Assembly (NCBI GenBank): GCA_008933995.1
Contig: WARS01000046.1
Coordinates: 11,626,526-11,690,525 of the forward strand
DNA length: 64,000 nucleotides
Source of the DNA: Datnioides undecimradiatus
Taxonomy: Eukaryota; Chordata; Actinopteri; Lobotiformes; Datnioididae
Reading direction: 5' to 3'
The translations under genes and the position numbers were made by a program. This document shows, one piece after another, positions 27,123 to 40,621 of this stretch. Positions within the stretch are counted from its first letter, which is position 1; each line of letters opens with the position of its first letter. The notes beneath the pieces were generated by a model. It did not search any database and was not told the DNA's origin. It saw nothing but the letters and a program-made list of their open reading frames with translations.

Positions 27123-30100
27123 TTAATCCCTGCAGATAGCATTCAATAATAGCTAGATTATGACATCATTTTCACATGGATTTTTAAAAGGGTCCAAATC
27201 TGTGACATGAAGGTTTGCCACATGCATTTTAGCTTTTTAAATTCATCCATTGCTCCTAAAACCTCCATGTGCATAACACAGATATATAAAGATCTAATTA
27301 CTGACCTTGCGTCTGTGTAAAACAACTCTTTGCAGGGGCACTTAGAGAATTTTGATTTACAAAAGTAATTCTTAAAGAAAAGATAATATAGTAGAGTAAA
27401 GTTATCTTGTGATTATTAGATTGTCTTCTGCAACTCTATGGGACTTTTAACTTTAATTGGTATTACCAGCTTGCACATACAAGGGCCCCCTGGCATGTGA
27501 AACACTTTGCTGGTACATCTGGCCTTGAACTGAGTCATTTACTATTTGGGACAGGAGCTTTGACAGGGATTGCCTTAGAACTGTTACGGACTGACACTTT
27601 CACAGAGAAGAGGAAAGACTCACCCAGTAAAATAAACCACAAATAGTTCTCGAGAAACACTGCACCCTGCTGCTTGGTTTCAGCTTGTTGACACAACGGC
27701 TCAAGACAGATTGTTTTTCAAATATGCAACCGGTTGTCAAATATACAGTGTCAAATTAACTTCAGGGTTGCCTCCCAAAGGTCTGTGTTCCCCATACTGA
27801 GTTCGTCCGTTTTCTTTGGGTTGTATCCCAGAAGTGGAGGAGACCACAGACATGAAAATACCTATGTGTAATGAAGCCCAACCATATGGCTAACTTACTC
27901 AAACCATGTAACATAGGCTGTCTGTAGCCATACAGTAAGATGGCTGCACTGTTTTTTTTAACAGTATTCTCATCATGGCTTAATTCTTTATATATTGTTG
28001 TTTTAAATATACAATATATTGTCTTGTTTGATTTATGCTTCCCTCATTATTAGCTTTAGAAACGGGCTTCATAAAATAATAAGAGTAGTCTTTCACACTG
28101 GGTGAGAAAATGAGGGAGGTATTCGCTGTATGGTTTCCGAGTATCGAAGCCTTGAAGTAAGTTCTTGAACCATGACCTCCTCCGTTTTGACTCTTTGTGG
28201 ATCACCACACAATCCCGGTAATCCCAAGAAACACAGCTTTGCTTTCTTTTTGCATGAGCCCTGCTTTCCTTCAACATCCCTTTGAAAATGTCCAAAAATG
28301 GTGAGGGGAGAGGAAAAAAGACCACGGTTGGGGGGAAGGGAAGGATCTGACGGACTGCTCCAGAGATGAGACCCATGACTGACACATTTACTGTGGAACA
28401 AGACAAGTATGTGAGTGTGTGAGAGCGATAGACACAGGGAGTAGGGAGGACGAGATAGAAATAATGGCTCTCTCTCTCTTACACTCACACACACAGACTG
28501 ATACGTTGGAGTGTCTCTTTGTGTCAGCTGGGTGAAGTCACGGGACCGAAGCTCCAGTTCACTAATTTCATTCCATCCAGGCTGGCGAGGAATTTTGCAG
28601 GGACACAGGCATCTCAGCAGGACTGCAGTCTCTTTATATCTCCACTGTAAGCCTCGCCACAGACACTGATGTGTCACTTTTTCCATAATGAGCTCTCGTT
28701 TGATCTGTTGCCTTCGAAATGGCCTTCCGTCTGAGACAACTGTCACTGTTTATCTATATTATGATGATAACAGGGCCATCTTCTGTGGTTTGGCGGTGTC
28801 CAATGAGTGGAGTGTGGAGGAGATTGTCAGAGAGGAGGAGAGTGATTCATTGTGTTGCTCTATAATTGAATGATCCAGCATTCATCGTGGGCATGATGGT
28901 GAGATCATCTCCCACCATTAGACCTATGGGTCTTGGAGCTGGACTACAGGACAGCAGGGTTGTGCACAGACATTTAAAGGACCATACCAGTAGTTTTGCA
29001 GGTCTTAACCTTTTAACTCTTGTTTGCAAGTTTTTCACTTTACTTACATTGATATCCCACCTTACAAGAAGAGTCTGCTTTCCATTTCACTACATTGTGA
29101 AAGTCATTTAACGGCAGCACCAAACTTAATTGAAACAGTAATCAATCGTACCAAATATTTACATGTCTTAGTGTTTTCGTCAATGCTACTTTCCTTGACA
29201 GTGCGTTCAGGACACGAAGACACTTGAGAGATTTGTGATTTGAGAGTCAACGTGACGCTTTTCGCAAAAATGAATGTTTTCGCTTTGCTAGTCTTTTTTG
29301 AATCCCACGTATTATAGCAGCCAACTCTCACAACGAGGATTTCAAAAACACATTTGGCACAAAGTCTCCACATCTCACACCTGCATTACAATCAAGTTAC
29401 TTTCACAAAAATAAAGGTGTTTATTTCAACGGACTGCCAAACTCTGGGAGGTTTCAACAAATGAAACCTTTTGAAAAATGACTGGCAATAAATGTGGCAT
29501 GACTTACAAATAAGATGTACTCCTGCTGCTTTGTATTGCACTTTCCTAGTTGGTGAATTTGTGACAATTTACGAAAAGAAAAGTAAAATTTGTGCCATTA
29601 ATATCTTTTAGTACCTAGAGAGTGTGGGTCTACCTCCAAAAATGTTAAATTCCACAGTTCCCATAATGCAACCCCACAGTTTGTAATAAAGGCTGTCTTT
29701 TATAAAGGGCTTTTCAGTAGTGCTCTTCACGATGAGTAAACTATTCCTGTATTAAATTTTTGCAAATCAACTATTATGGTCAAGAGCTCAGGTGAAATTC
29801 AAGGAGTGAGGTTACACTGATAGATACGTTGTACTTCAAAGGCCCAGTCTTTAATTTGAAACCAGCATTTAAGCTAAATTCACAAGTACATACAAGTAAA
29901 GCCTGGATAATACACACTGAGATGATGTAAACAAACTTTTGACAGTGCCAGGAAACATTAATTAACTTGGATTAATTTGTTTCCAAGGGTTAGCGTGGAT
30001 GTTTGAAAATCTGTCAATCATTTTTAAGCGAGCGATATCAGGTTAAAAATTGCTGTGGAGGAACAACCATCAATTTGTTTCACGTTTTGATCAAAGATTA

Positions 30101-30679
30101 AAACTCGCACGGGCATGATCTAGACTGATGCAGTGACTTCTGAAGATTGTTTATGAGAGACACAAGATGAAAGAAGGTGCTTGACCTCCCTTAAGAAGCC
30201 ATCTGTATACTGTGTGTGCCTCCTGTACGGTACAGCCTGTCCCTAATGTTAACAGCACAGCTACTAATACTGTCAGAGCTTCACAGATTAGCTGGTGACA
30301 CTCAGATGATAACTACGCTGCAATGCTAAAGACATTTTAAGCATCCTGACAGATTTGCTTTGAAATAATGTCTGGCATGCATTCAAGCATTATAACAAAC
30401 ATAAAGATCCTTACAGTTGGCAAGGTCAGAGGGGAGTTGATTGATTACACTTAATTAGTTGTACAGAGTGCTGCTGTGACATTGTGAGTACATGTGTGTT
30501 TGCAAAGCAGTAGCAGAAGAAGTGTGGGGGTCACCTTGACATTGCCACTGCAGTGCAAATCAGTAAGTTAGAGAAGGCAATCTTTTTCACATTTGTCTAG
30601 CGAGTCTCACATCAGAGCACAGAGAAGCAATTTACCCTCTCAGCATTGCACAAAGTAAATACACAAGCTGCAGTCATAA

Positions 30680-30691
30680 CCCCCCCCCCCC
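30680..30691. repeat. Poly(C) run
   Basis: About twelve consecutive C; prone to sequencing length error. Confidence 0.9.
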
Positions 30692-30831
30692 GCCTTCCTC
30701 TTTGTTGCACGAGTGATTAAAGGCACGAGGACGGGAGAAAGACTACTAGGTACACAGGTAGATGGACAAAATGATCCAGTTTGCCTCATTAGAGAAAAAC
30801 GTTATGTTCCCGCCGATCCTAGCAGAGCATG

Positions 30832-30845
30832 GTTGTCATGGAAAC
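30832..30845. promoter_or_regulatory. RFX X-box-like palindrome
   Basis: GTTGTCATGGAAAC matches the RFX consensus GTTnCCATGGnAAC except for one base. It is an isolated motif in noncoding sequence. Confidence 0.3.
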
Positions 30846-31732
30846 CAAGCAGCATTGTCGCAGACTGTTTCCGCGGGGTTCTTGTCTGTCTGCCTCTCCA
30901 CATTTGCTCTTCATCAGGGACACTCAGATCACTGATATTCTACACCACGAGGCTATGACTCATGCACATTTTTTTTTTTTTTTTGCATCTGGAACAAAAA
31001 GGGGTGGGAAGAACATGATGCACACGTACACGGCGCACATACACACACCTTGATATACTAACACACATGTGCACATGTACTTCGAGCATATGTAAACTTG
31101 CACAAAAGTATGTTTTTAAATCACTTGGAGATTATACTTTGCAACATGGACTTTAGGCTACAAAGGTTTCCCTCTAAAACCTTTTTCATAGCATGACAGA
31201 TGTGCACCACACCATGTAGACCTCATCTTTGTGCCTGTCTGCCCTTGCGATCTGAGCTGTTTCCCCTCATTATATATCAGGTAGATTATGTGCTTTAATC
31301 GCCCTTTAGTCTCACAGATCGGCTGATGTGCTCAGTGTGCTTCCAGCTTATCTAGGCCACCAGATGTCAAAATTTGGAGCCTTATGGAAAGTAGGAACAG
31401 CATCCTCAGCGCCGGGCAGCCAGAGAAGATGACTGATGTGGAGGAGAATGCCAAACTTTGTAAGGAGGAGAGGATCTGTGGAGTGTTTGCCAAAGATGTT
31501 TCAGGTACACCAGGTGATTTCGATTTGAGTTGAGGATAGGGAGCCCAGTGTACTCACACCTTTGTAGGACACACGGGCGCGCACGCACGCACGCACACAC
31601 ACACGCACACCCTGAGGTGCAAGGTAGAACAAAGTGATGAGTGACCCACTGTCTCATCATTCTCCTGCCATTTCCTACAGCTGTTTCATCAAAGCTTTTC
31701 TCCTGGCACCTCTTCATGTGCCTGCCGATACA

Positions 31733-31736
<4 letters not shown>

Positions 31737-31783
<47 letters not shown>
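31737..31783. repeat. (CA)n microsatellite, about 23 units
   Basis: Uninterrupted CA dinucleotides. Confidence 0.97.
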
Positions 31784-31786
<3 letters not shown>

Positions 31787-33258
31787 CCCTTTCTTCCTTG
31801 CTCTCCCCCTTCTTTAAACTGGCATTAACTACACATGGCTTAACTATATTCTACATTCCACATATGGATCTATGGATGGGGGATAAAAACATGTTCAAGA
31901 CATTTGATGTGGATTCTGTGCAGAGAGAAAGTCTTTAATCATTACAATCCCTCCATTGCAGCATCGTCTCTGAGTTGCTCCTCCTCCCCGCTTTAAGATC
32001 ACGCGCTTTCAATGTTAATGATTCTCAAAGGATCCATGTGCAGCGTTTTCAACCCTCTGCACATGTACCAGGTGTAACATTATATTATACGTAGACCAGC
32101 TCTTAGAACCAATTGAAATATCTTTGCAGAATGGATTTTAAAACTTTAACATGCATTTATGTAAATGAGTCCATGGTTGCATCAGCAGCATTGTAAGCAT
32201 CCAAATTTCTCAAACTTAAGAGAACATTCTCATTAAATCTTGCTTTCTGTTGTGAATGCTATGCTGCAGCTTGGACCCTGATTTGTCTCCCTGCCTTTGC
32301 GTCATGGTTGCTTGCTGAAGGATAAACATGTTAGCCGTGATTTTTCAAGCCTCCTTTTATTTGGTCCACTATTTGCCATTTCAAGCTGTGCGGGGGGAAA
32401 GCCTTTCGGCCTCCTGTACAGTAAGAAAGATTCGTTGCAGAAATCTTACAGAATTCTTTGGAAACTGTCTCATTTTATCAAGGTGAATACTCTGTTCTCC
32501 TAAACCAACCCGGTAAGAAATTAGTTACGTGAATATCTCAGCATAACACCTTTAATTGTCAATCTTCACCACCACCTGTCTCGTACCATGTGCGTATTTT
32601 TCAGCATCCACCTGTCAATTGACCTTGAAAAGTCCGACTTTGCTCTATTCATTTATTTATATCTTGCTGTTCTCAGCGTGTGTTCAAAGCTTGATATTAA
32701 TCATGATAATTCTATAGAGAGCATCTTTAGGAATTCGCTCAATTAAAAATCAGTGTGGTTTTACATTAATCTTTGAATCAACCTATTGTTGTACCTGATG
32801 AAGCAACAAATAATAGGAATCTGGAATAAAAATGGTTAGATGACCTTGACCTAATAGAAAAGGGCTCAAGTGGTGGCACACATTCAGAGTTTTGCCAACC
32901 GGTGACTGCTTCTCTCCAAAACCATCTGTATCCATCTTCCAATGCATTAAATGAACTAATGAGGTGTGAAACTGGCTGTTAAAGTCACTGATTGCAGAGT
33001 GAGGGGCCGCGTCCATAACAGAACAGCATGTAACATGTAAAGGCAGCTATTTTGCAGCCAACTGCAAATCAAACATCAGTTAACAAGAAAGTCAGAGAGT
33101 CTTGTATGAATCTCACCGGAGTCTTGTGCTCAGTGGTGCATAGCTGATGAGTTTCCTGCCTAACTGCTTCCAACCAGCCAGCCGCTCCCTGGCAAACCAG
33201 CCCGTGTATGACTCATCACATGGAGCATGTGATAGTTCTTTAAATGCACACAGGCACG

Positions 33259-33284
33259 CGCACACACACACACACACACACACA
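33259..33284. repeat. (CA)n microsatellite
   Basis: GCGCA followed by about 12 CA units. Confidence 0.95.
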
Positions 33285-33580
33285 TTTACAGTATCTGCAA
33301 GGGGCTTCCCTTCCCCACAGTGCATTATATGCGTTATGACAAGCATACAGAAAAGGGAAGCCCATTGTCTTTGAGTTTGTGTGTGAGTGTGTGCACGTGT
33401 ATATGCATGCGCATCTATGTTTGATGGTGTTTATACTATTGGCAGTGTGAGTGGATGTGTGAATGGTAGTGTGTTGATTTTTCCTACAGGGCCACCGTTT
33501 GATGAGGGATGAGTCATCCGGATGGAGACCCCGAGGAAGACTGGCAGGTTGGTGATTCACCCTGCATTAAAAAAAAACTC

Positions 33581-33604
33581 TGTGTGTGTGTGTGTGTGTG
33601 TGTG
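33581..33604. repeat. (TG)n microsatellite
   Basis: Twelve TG units after an A-run. Confidence 0.95.
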
Positions 33605-33642
33605 TTCCCACCAGTATCTCTCTCTCTCTTTCTCTGTCTTTC

Positions 33643-33700
33643 TATATATATACATGTATGTGTATATATATATGTATATATGTATATATATATATATATA
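33643..33700. repeat. (TA)n-rich microsatellite
   Basis: TA dinucleotides interrupted by CATG and GTA. It is part of a compound TG/CT/TA/TG cluster spanning 33581-33855. Confidence 0.9.
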
Positions 33701-34910
33701 CAGTACATATCCTGTGTGTATATATCCATATTCATGTGTATGTATGTGCAAGTATTAATGAGGGCGTGTGCAAACATATGCTATCATAACAAGTGTGTTT
33801 GTGTACGTGTGTGAATGCACTAGTGTGTATGCATATATATATATGTGTGTGTCCTATGGGTAGGCAGCTTGCTTTGAGCTGTTTTTGTTTATCTTCCTGT
33901 AGAGTGGGGCGAGTCAGTATGTGCATAATCAGAGAAACGCCACAGGGAATTGTTGACTCCATTAATCCAACACGCAGGAGAGCGTCCCTCATTCCACACC
34001 ACACGCCCCCCCAGACTCACACTCTTATCAGCCAGCTGAAACAATATGAATAGCATAATTCAACGCGGGTGCAAGCATCTGCATTTATGCACAGATGTGA
34101 TTGAAGTGATCTCATTATTTTCTTGTCAGATATGTCTGTACGTTCAAAGCGGGAGAGAGCAACATTCAGCAGCAGAGAGGACTTAATCAAAGATATCAGA
34201 GACTCGGAGGACCAAATTTGATATTCTGGTGGCTCCAAATCTGCATCTTTTTCTATTATTCAAAAGCCTTTTGTATCTGGTGAAGAACATCCTAGATTTT
34301 CTGATGGAACTGCATTGTTAAGAGATTCATTTTGATCATTGAGCTTTGCATCTTTCATGACACCATTTCTGTGCGAGCTCTCCATGAACTTGGCGATTCT
34401 TACTCGCAGATTAAAACAACTTGAAAGCAAAGATAGAAAAGAAGCAGTATGAAGAGACACACGTAAAGCTTCATGACAAATAGCAACAATTGTTTAAGGT
34501 CAATAAAGGCCAATAATGGCCTGTTATAGATGTACTGTGTACATCATAGCATTCGCAGGAGGAGTTCACAGAAGCCATAATGAGCGATCATCAGATGAAT
34601 GCAGCTGTGGTTAAAGCAGTCAGAGTCTATCTCTTTACATTAAGATGATTGATCAGCGAGGCGGGACGCTTGGCTGATGATGAGGCAGTTATCTAGAAGA
34701 GACAACAGCAAGATCATTAATCTTCCCCCGTGATGAGGATGCAGGGGGTGTGTGTGTTGTATGTGTGTGTGCGTATGTGTGTGTTTGTGCATCAGGATGC
34801 CAACGTGTGGCTTTTTGATTGGTGAAGGCAGCACTTGTTTGTTCGCAGCAGCGCTGATGAGGATTTATCAAAAAGTGGGAACACTCTGTCTCTGTAGGAC
34901 TCTCATACTT

Positions 34911-34934
34911 GCGCGCGCGCACACACACACACAC
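34911..34934. repeat. (GC)5(AC)7 alternating purine-pyrimidine tract
   Basis: GCGCGCGCGC followed directly by ACACAC units; potential Z-DNA former. Confidence 0.9.
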
Positions 34935-35737
34935 TGATTTTCTCTCCCAAGGGTCACCTTGAGCTGCACAAATTGGCTTTGGTTGGTTGAGGTCTCAGCG
35001 CTGGCAAATTAGTCAGGCGCTGCATCTCTTTGAAAGTCTGAACTTGCCTCACTCTCCCAACTGTCTTTCCAACATCATGCTTTTTCTCTTTTGTTCTCCT
35101 CCTTCAGCCCCCCTTCCTCCCTATTTCTGTTTTTTTTAAATTGCTCCTGCTTGTTTTCTCTTTTTCTTACTAATTCCCCTTTGCTTGCCCTTCTCATTCA
35201 TCAAATCTGTATCTCGTTCTCATTCTCATTTTATTTTTGTCTCCTTCTCCCTTCACTCACTCATTCCCTGCTCCCTCTTTCAAAGCTGATGAATGAAGTG
35301 GAAAGTTCTCCCGCAGTATCACTAAACGCAGCTGCTGTGGCATTTCTTTACTCATTCATTCAGAGGGCTGTTAAATACAGTTCCGCTTTTCAACTGTTAT
35401 TCTCCCTTCGCTGTTTATGTGAATGCATTACTTCAGCTTTACTTATCGTCGCAGTGAATGGGCTTGTTTGCTCGGCCGACATGCAGGAACTTGGGAAAGT
35501 GCTTTCATTTAGGATGAATGATACTGCTGTGTCACCAAAGTAGCTGAGACTATTAATTTCCCACAAACTACAATGTCAGTACAAACAAGAAACCATTTTG
35601 TAACTGACGTCAGTCTGTGTGTATATTAAAATGGAGAATCAGAAGCGTGTTATCGGGTGCGTAAATGAAAAGTGCATCAATAAAATCCCTCCCACTATCA
35701 AAGACAACGAGTATTAATTACACGCTGAGAAATTAGC

Positions 35738-35790
35738 ATGTAAACACAGCTTATAGCTGCTGGGTTTGATTTAGCAGCTAATGTTTACAT
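35738..35790. promoter_or_regulatory. Inverted pair of FOX-like sites
   Basis: ATGTAAACA (35738-35746) and its exact reverse complement TGTTTACAT (35782-35790) are 35 bases apart. GTAAACA is the forkhead core. Between them are GCTGCTG and GATTTAGCAGC. This is a candidate regulatory element; conservation is unknown. Confidence 0.35.
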
Positions 35791-37726
35791 CCCAGTCACA
35801 GCATTTTGTATTCTGCATGTGATCTGGACTGGGTGCATGATACTGATTGCTTTTTCACAATAGTACCAGAACTCACCCTTTCTTCTTTATGTTTGTAGTG
35901 TTGAATATTTAGTATTGTATTTGCCTGTTTTTCTAATCACTTCATGCACCTCCAGATCTACCACTGAACTGGAGCTTTTTGAGTCACACCTTAATAAGAC
36001 TTAACTTATTAAACTCTACTAACTCAACTATCAATTCAGTTTATCAAATTACATACAGCTGCGATTTGAAACTGCATATTCACATTTTTGTGTTAATTAC
36101 AAATGTATATGCTGCCTTTGGTGATTTTACAATAACCATAAACTGCCCATTAATCTGAGTCTGTTGTCACCACATGTAGCTTTTAACAGTCCCTTAAAGA
36201 CCAGTGAGCTAGTAAATAGAGATGCTAACAAATAGTTAGCTAAAAGTATTGAGTAATGAGTGAACTGTTAAAGTAAATGATGACAAAAATTGGAACTGTT
36301 AGTTAAACAGAGTAGGAGACAGTTGAAATCATTTGCTGTGTATTGGATAAATGATGAATAAATGGTTGAAACATGAAGTGGAAGCTGTATGAATGCAAAC
36401 GTGACCCTAAATAATTATTAATGTATCCATAACATGTCTGGAACATGACGTCTCGTGCTGCTAAAGGGTAACTTCAGCTCATCTGTGCAGGGCTGTGGCG
36501 GCACATCTGACGACATACCTCCAGTATCTTCTCGATCGGTTTCAAAACATGCCAGATAACAAGAGCGACAGACTGAAGCAGTAGTCTCTTTGATCGAGAC
36601 CAAGTGAGTCCTCATCTTTTGTCTTGCCACTGGCTGCGTTGGCATGGAAACCCCGGCAGAACGGGGAACACTGTGGTCGATCAGCAAATAGGTCACATGG
36701 AGAGAAAAACAAGCAGAGACCAACACACAGACACAGATACTTAAAAGTTAGATGGCAACCCCCTTAGCATCAAGTGCAGTGTTACAAAGTAAAGAAACCC
36801 TTGACCTATTTCACCATCTAGAGAAAAAAAATGAGCCCCTTTCTTTTGCACAACATGCTTATGTCGCAACACGCTGTACAGTTAAAGTATAAGCCGTGAG
36901 CCACATGTTTCACTGAGTTGGCACAAGACCTTTTGAGTGATTGCTGAACACTGTTTATGTCACTCAACCTTCAAACATTAAGTCGTTTTTTAAACTGACT
37001 TAATCGTAAACGGCTGTCAATCGAGAGGATGTAAGAGCCATTTAGAGGGCAGGTGCAGAGAAAGGTGTCTGGAGGAGCATTTGTAAAAATTAACATTTGA
37101 CTCACTGAGGCTGCCTCAGCTTCCTGCTGGTGATGCCGAAGCAGAAGGCAGGAAGAGGGGAAGGGAGGCACCGGCCTCTCTGTGATTGCCTCCTGCTTGA
37201 GGACAGCCCTGCACGGTGACTCATTACTGGTTGGGAGGGAACACTCGCTGCAGACAAAGGCACAGGATGTGAGGAGAGGGAAGAAAAGGCGAGGAGATTA
37301 GGCAGGAGAGAAGAGAAGAGTGAAAAGAGGTCATGACAGATCATTCTCTGACATTCATTCAGATCTCTAACTAGATGCCCTCCTGACCGATTCGCAGCCT
37401 GAGACAGTGTGCACTTGGCTCCGAAGGACTTTTCATTAATGGTCCACAAACCGGTCAAAGATTTAGCGTTACAGGAGTTGTGTGTGCCTTGGTCCACTGC
37501 CACATCTTGGTGACCTTGTAAAAGTATCTGCAGGGCAACGTGATGCAATAAAAGATCATGTTTACTGCAGCAAAGTCTGCGGAGGCAAGAGGAACATCGC
37601 AACAGAAACTAACTTCTCTGTCTAACGACCTTTTGCAATTAGGAGTAAATAGTGATACAAGTGATGTAAAGAGATATAAAGAACGTACCCATACACATGC
37701 AGACACACACGTTGCTGTGTGTGTGT

Positions 37727-37747
37727 CTGGCTGGCTGGCTGGCTGGC
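37727..37747. repeat. (CTGG)5 tetranucleotide repeat
   Basis: Five perfect CTGG units preceded by GTGTGT. Confidence 0.9.
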
Positions 37748-40011
37748 TCTCCTACTTGGTTTAGGGCTGGCATTCAGTTACATCATTCTTCAGAGAACGG
37801 AAGCTCAGATTACAGGAAAGGCAAACACAGGCCTCTGGGGTCTGTATGAGTGTGTGTGCACTTGCTCTCCCTGTATGCTCTTCTTATATAACCAATCAGA
37901 ATGCCCGACACGTCTCTCTCTATGGATGCGGTTTCGTTTGGGTTCAGATTTCATCATTCAATTCAACACACAGTTTCAGGGCTGTTTGTATAGTTGAGAT
38001 TTTGGTGATGTGTTTGTCTCTGAGCAGTGGACTCGTACGCATCCTGCTGAGATATGCCTTCTTAATGGGGTAGCACACGCTTAATTAGCTGATTGGGATA
38101 TGTAAAAGAAGTTTTGGAAATCCATTAAAAATGTATTTTTTGGTAATATTAAATGCACTTGAATGCAATACCTCCATGTTTAATACAAATTCACATATTG
38201 CAGCATCAGCATGGAGGTAATACCAAAGCTAAATGAGCCAATAGTGTGCAAATATATTTTGGGGCTTAAATGAAAGGCTGGTGAGGTCATTCGAGGTCCT
38301 TGCACCTTATCTCATAAGAAGAGCCCTTGCTGTATTTACTGCAAAATCCTCTGCATAATCTTAGCTGAGAGGCAACATATTAGTGCTGGATTTCTTCCTC
38401 AGTAGGTAGATGATATTTCCAGGCATCAGAGCAGTTAACCACGCAAAAGGCCTGCATAATTACCATGGAGACGTACAGTAGCTGAGAGCGTCATCGTCGG
38501 GCAGGTTAAGCAGGAGATGTAAAGTAGACGTCAGGGCACAGAGCTCCACAGTTCACCAAGCATCCCTTCCCTTGTCTTTGACGCTGAGCATGTGAGTTAA
38601 ATTAGTGCTGTATAATTAACACGACCAAATGGGCTTGCAGATGTTCCAAAGTCAATTGAACATCAATAACTCCAGCTGAGACCGGCGACTCTCTCTGTCT
38701 CTCACTTTAGCTCTCCCATCCCTCCTGTCTTTCTCTTTGTTTATAAGTCAAACCCTGTCCTTCCATCACCACCCTCCTCCCCACCCCTTTCCCCCACTCC
38801 AACTGTGGAGCCAAGATGGATTTCACAGTCTGTTTGAAGCTGCTTTTCAGCCGTGTGGATGGATGGCTACAGTGCGTTTCTGTATGCTGCTGCTGATGCT
38901 GCCATTTCTCTCTCGGCATCTCCGGAGCTTGGCGGGCTGTCACATATGTCGGCTGCTCTCTGCTCTCTGCCACTCAAACCTTTCATGCTCTGATCACAGC
39001 GATTTGAGCCAGCCGTATTGATTATGTGTATGTACGGTCCAGCGTTATTTAGGAAGCGTGCCACCCAAGCACTGTTCACATAACATACTCTAAGTAGACA
39101 TGCTGCCCTTTAAGGCTCACATTTGGACTGATATTACCTCAGACATTTTCACTAAGAATCAGGCTAAATCCAGCTAATGGATTTTGTTATTCTGCAGCCT
39201 CCTCACCCAAGTGACCAAAAAACAGATTTTTTTCTTACCTCCCCCATTTGCATTCTAACATGCTAATGGATCTGAACTTATTTGTTTTGAGATATCTGTC
39301 TGTTTATTCATATTCCTGTGCACGTGATTGTAAACAGTATGCAGGTTTCTAACATTCTGTAGGTGTGTCTTGATTGCGCAACATCTCAGCCACTCATCTC
39401 GCCACCAAAATAGATCACAATCCTGGAAAAAGTGTTTACATGCCAGAGTATCTCAAACTGGCTCATCCCGGCTTCTCCAAACTGTGATATGATCTTATAC
39501 AGGTTTCTGAAACCAGGACATGAGGTTTACTGAAACAATACATATTACAAAAACCTTCTGTCTCTGGGTTTTCACCGAAGAAATGGTCCTGAGAAACTGC
39601 CAAAAGCATGTTTTGTGAACTATACAGAGTGACTTTGTTAAATTTTCTCAAACTCAAGGCTCACTTGTTCCTGAGCTTTCAGCCGTATCCCATTATTTAG
39701 CAAATAGACCTTCACATTGTACAGAACGCAGATCACATGATAACAAGTGGTCAGATATGCGACCCTGTCGCCAGACAAGAATGTCTCTGCATAACCCCAA
39801 ATTACATTTAATGGCATTGTATCCGCACATGGAAACTATGCTATAGCATATATATGAAATATTAACAAAATGTAAAATATGTGCACACAGACACGATTCT
39901 TCCTTTGCTGTGTCATTCAGTGCGACTTTCAAACTAATAAGGATGAACATGATACTGGGGTAACTTTGGGTATAGTTGAGGAAATATTGTTGTAATGCCA
40001 AATGACATCAT

Positions 40012-40078
40012 TAAAGGAAGAGTTTGACATGTTATGCTCTTGCACTGTAGAGAGTTAGAGAAGAATATTGCAGCCAGG
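40012..40078 (+). repeat. Possible fish TTAA-type dispersed repeat end
   Basis: Begins TTAAAGGAAGAGTTTGACAT and continues with GAGAGTTAGAGAAGAA. This resembles the left end of a very common teleost non-autonomous repeat that starts TTAAAGGAATAGTTnGACAT. The resemblance is from memory and the right end was not found, so this would be a truncated relic. Confidence 0.3.
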
Positions 40079-40569
40079 TAACACGCCAATGCCTCCCAAC
40101 TGAAATTGAGCCTTAAGATTAGAAAATGTAATCACAGACACTTTTACCAAAGCCAAGAAGTCTCTTTATAGTAAATTTTATGATGCTGCTGACACTTTTA
40201 GATGGTATTTCCAATGCTGTGAGCAATGCACACACAATTTCCACTCACCTTCATTGTATTGGGAGGAAGGCAGCAATCACAGAGTACGTGTATAACTAAA
40301 AACCTGGAGAAACAAAACCCAAACTAGCTGCATGGCCAGATACCACTGGGGATAAAAAAGATGTATGTTTTTTAATTTAAAGTTATTTCTAACTCTCAGC
40401 CCACAAGGCATTGGGAAATTCAGCTTACAGAGCTCAAAATGTGACACTTAACACTCCAAAATGAGACGATCTCATAAAACTCTCTGCCTGCATCCACACG
40501 TTGATATGCTGACTCGATTTTGCCCAAACTAGGCCAACATCCCACATGACTTCAGAGGCTTGGAGAAAA

Positions 40570-40573
<4 letters not shown>

Positions 40574-40619
<46 letters not shown>
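40574..40619. repeat. (AC)n microsatellite, about 23 units
   Basis: Uninterrupted AC dinucleotides. Confidence 0.97.

Positions 40620-40621
<2 letters not shown>

Larger units (their letters stand above)
27127..33240. other. Gene desert segment 2
   Basis: AT-rich sequence without credible genes. A 217-codon open frame on the - strand at 28093-28746 has no domain and crosses CT/CA-rich sequence. A short hairpin lies at 29449-29469, a C-run at 30680-30691, an RFX-like box at 30832-30845 and a (CA)23 tract at 31737-31783. Confidence 0.6.
33861..40011. other. Gene desert segment 3
   Basis: No credible gene. The 150-codon frame at 35091-35543 is T-rich low-complexity sequence. It holds a FOX-like inverted pair (35738-35790), (CTGG)5 at 37727-37747, a homeodomain-type TTAATTAG near 38080 and an imperfect X-box at 38459-38472. 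Confidence 0.6.

Noticed and set aside
28093..28746. 217-codon - strand open frame
   Set aside because: No recognisable domain, crosses CT/CA-rich sequence, and an overlapping 116-codon frame exists on the same strand. Looks like chance.
28975..29010. TTAAAGGACCATACCAGTAG, a possible second TTAA-type repeat end
   Set aside because: The matching inverted right end was not found downstream, so no element boundaries could be set.
35091..35543. 150-codon + strand open frame rich in Phe/Ser/Leu
   Set aside because: T-rich low-complexity sequence in the first half. No known domain and no supporting neighbours. Not called a gene.
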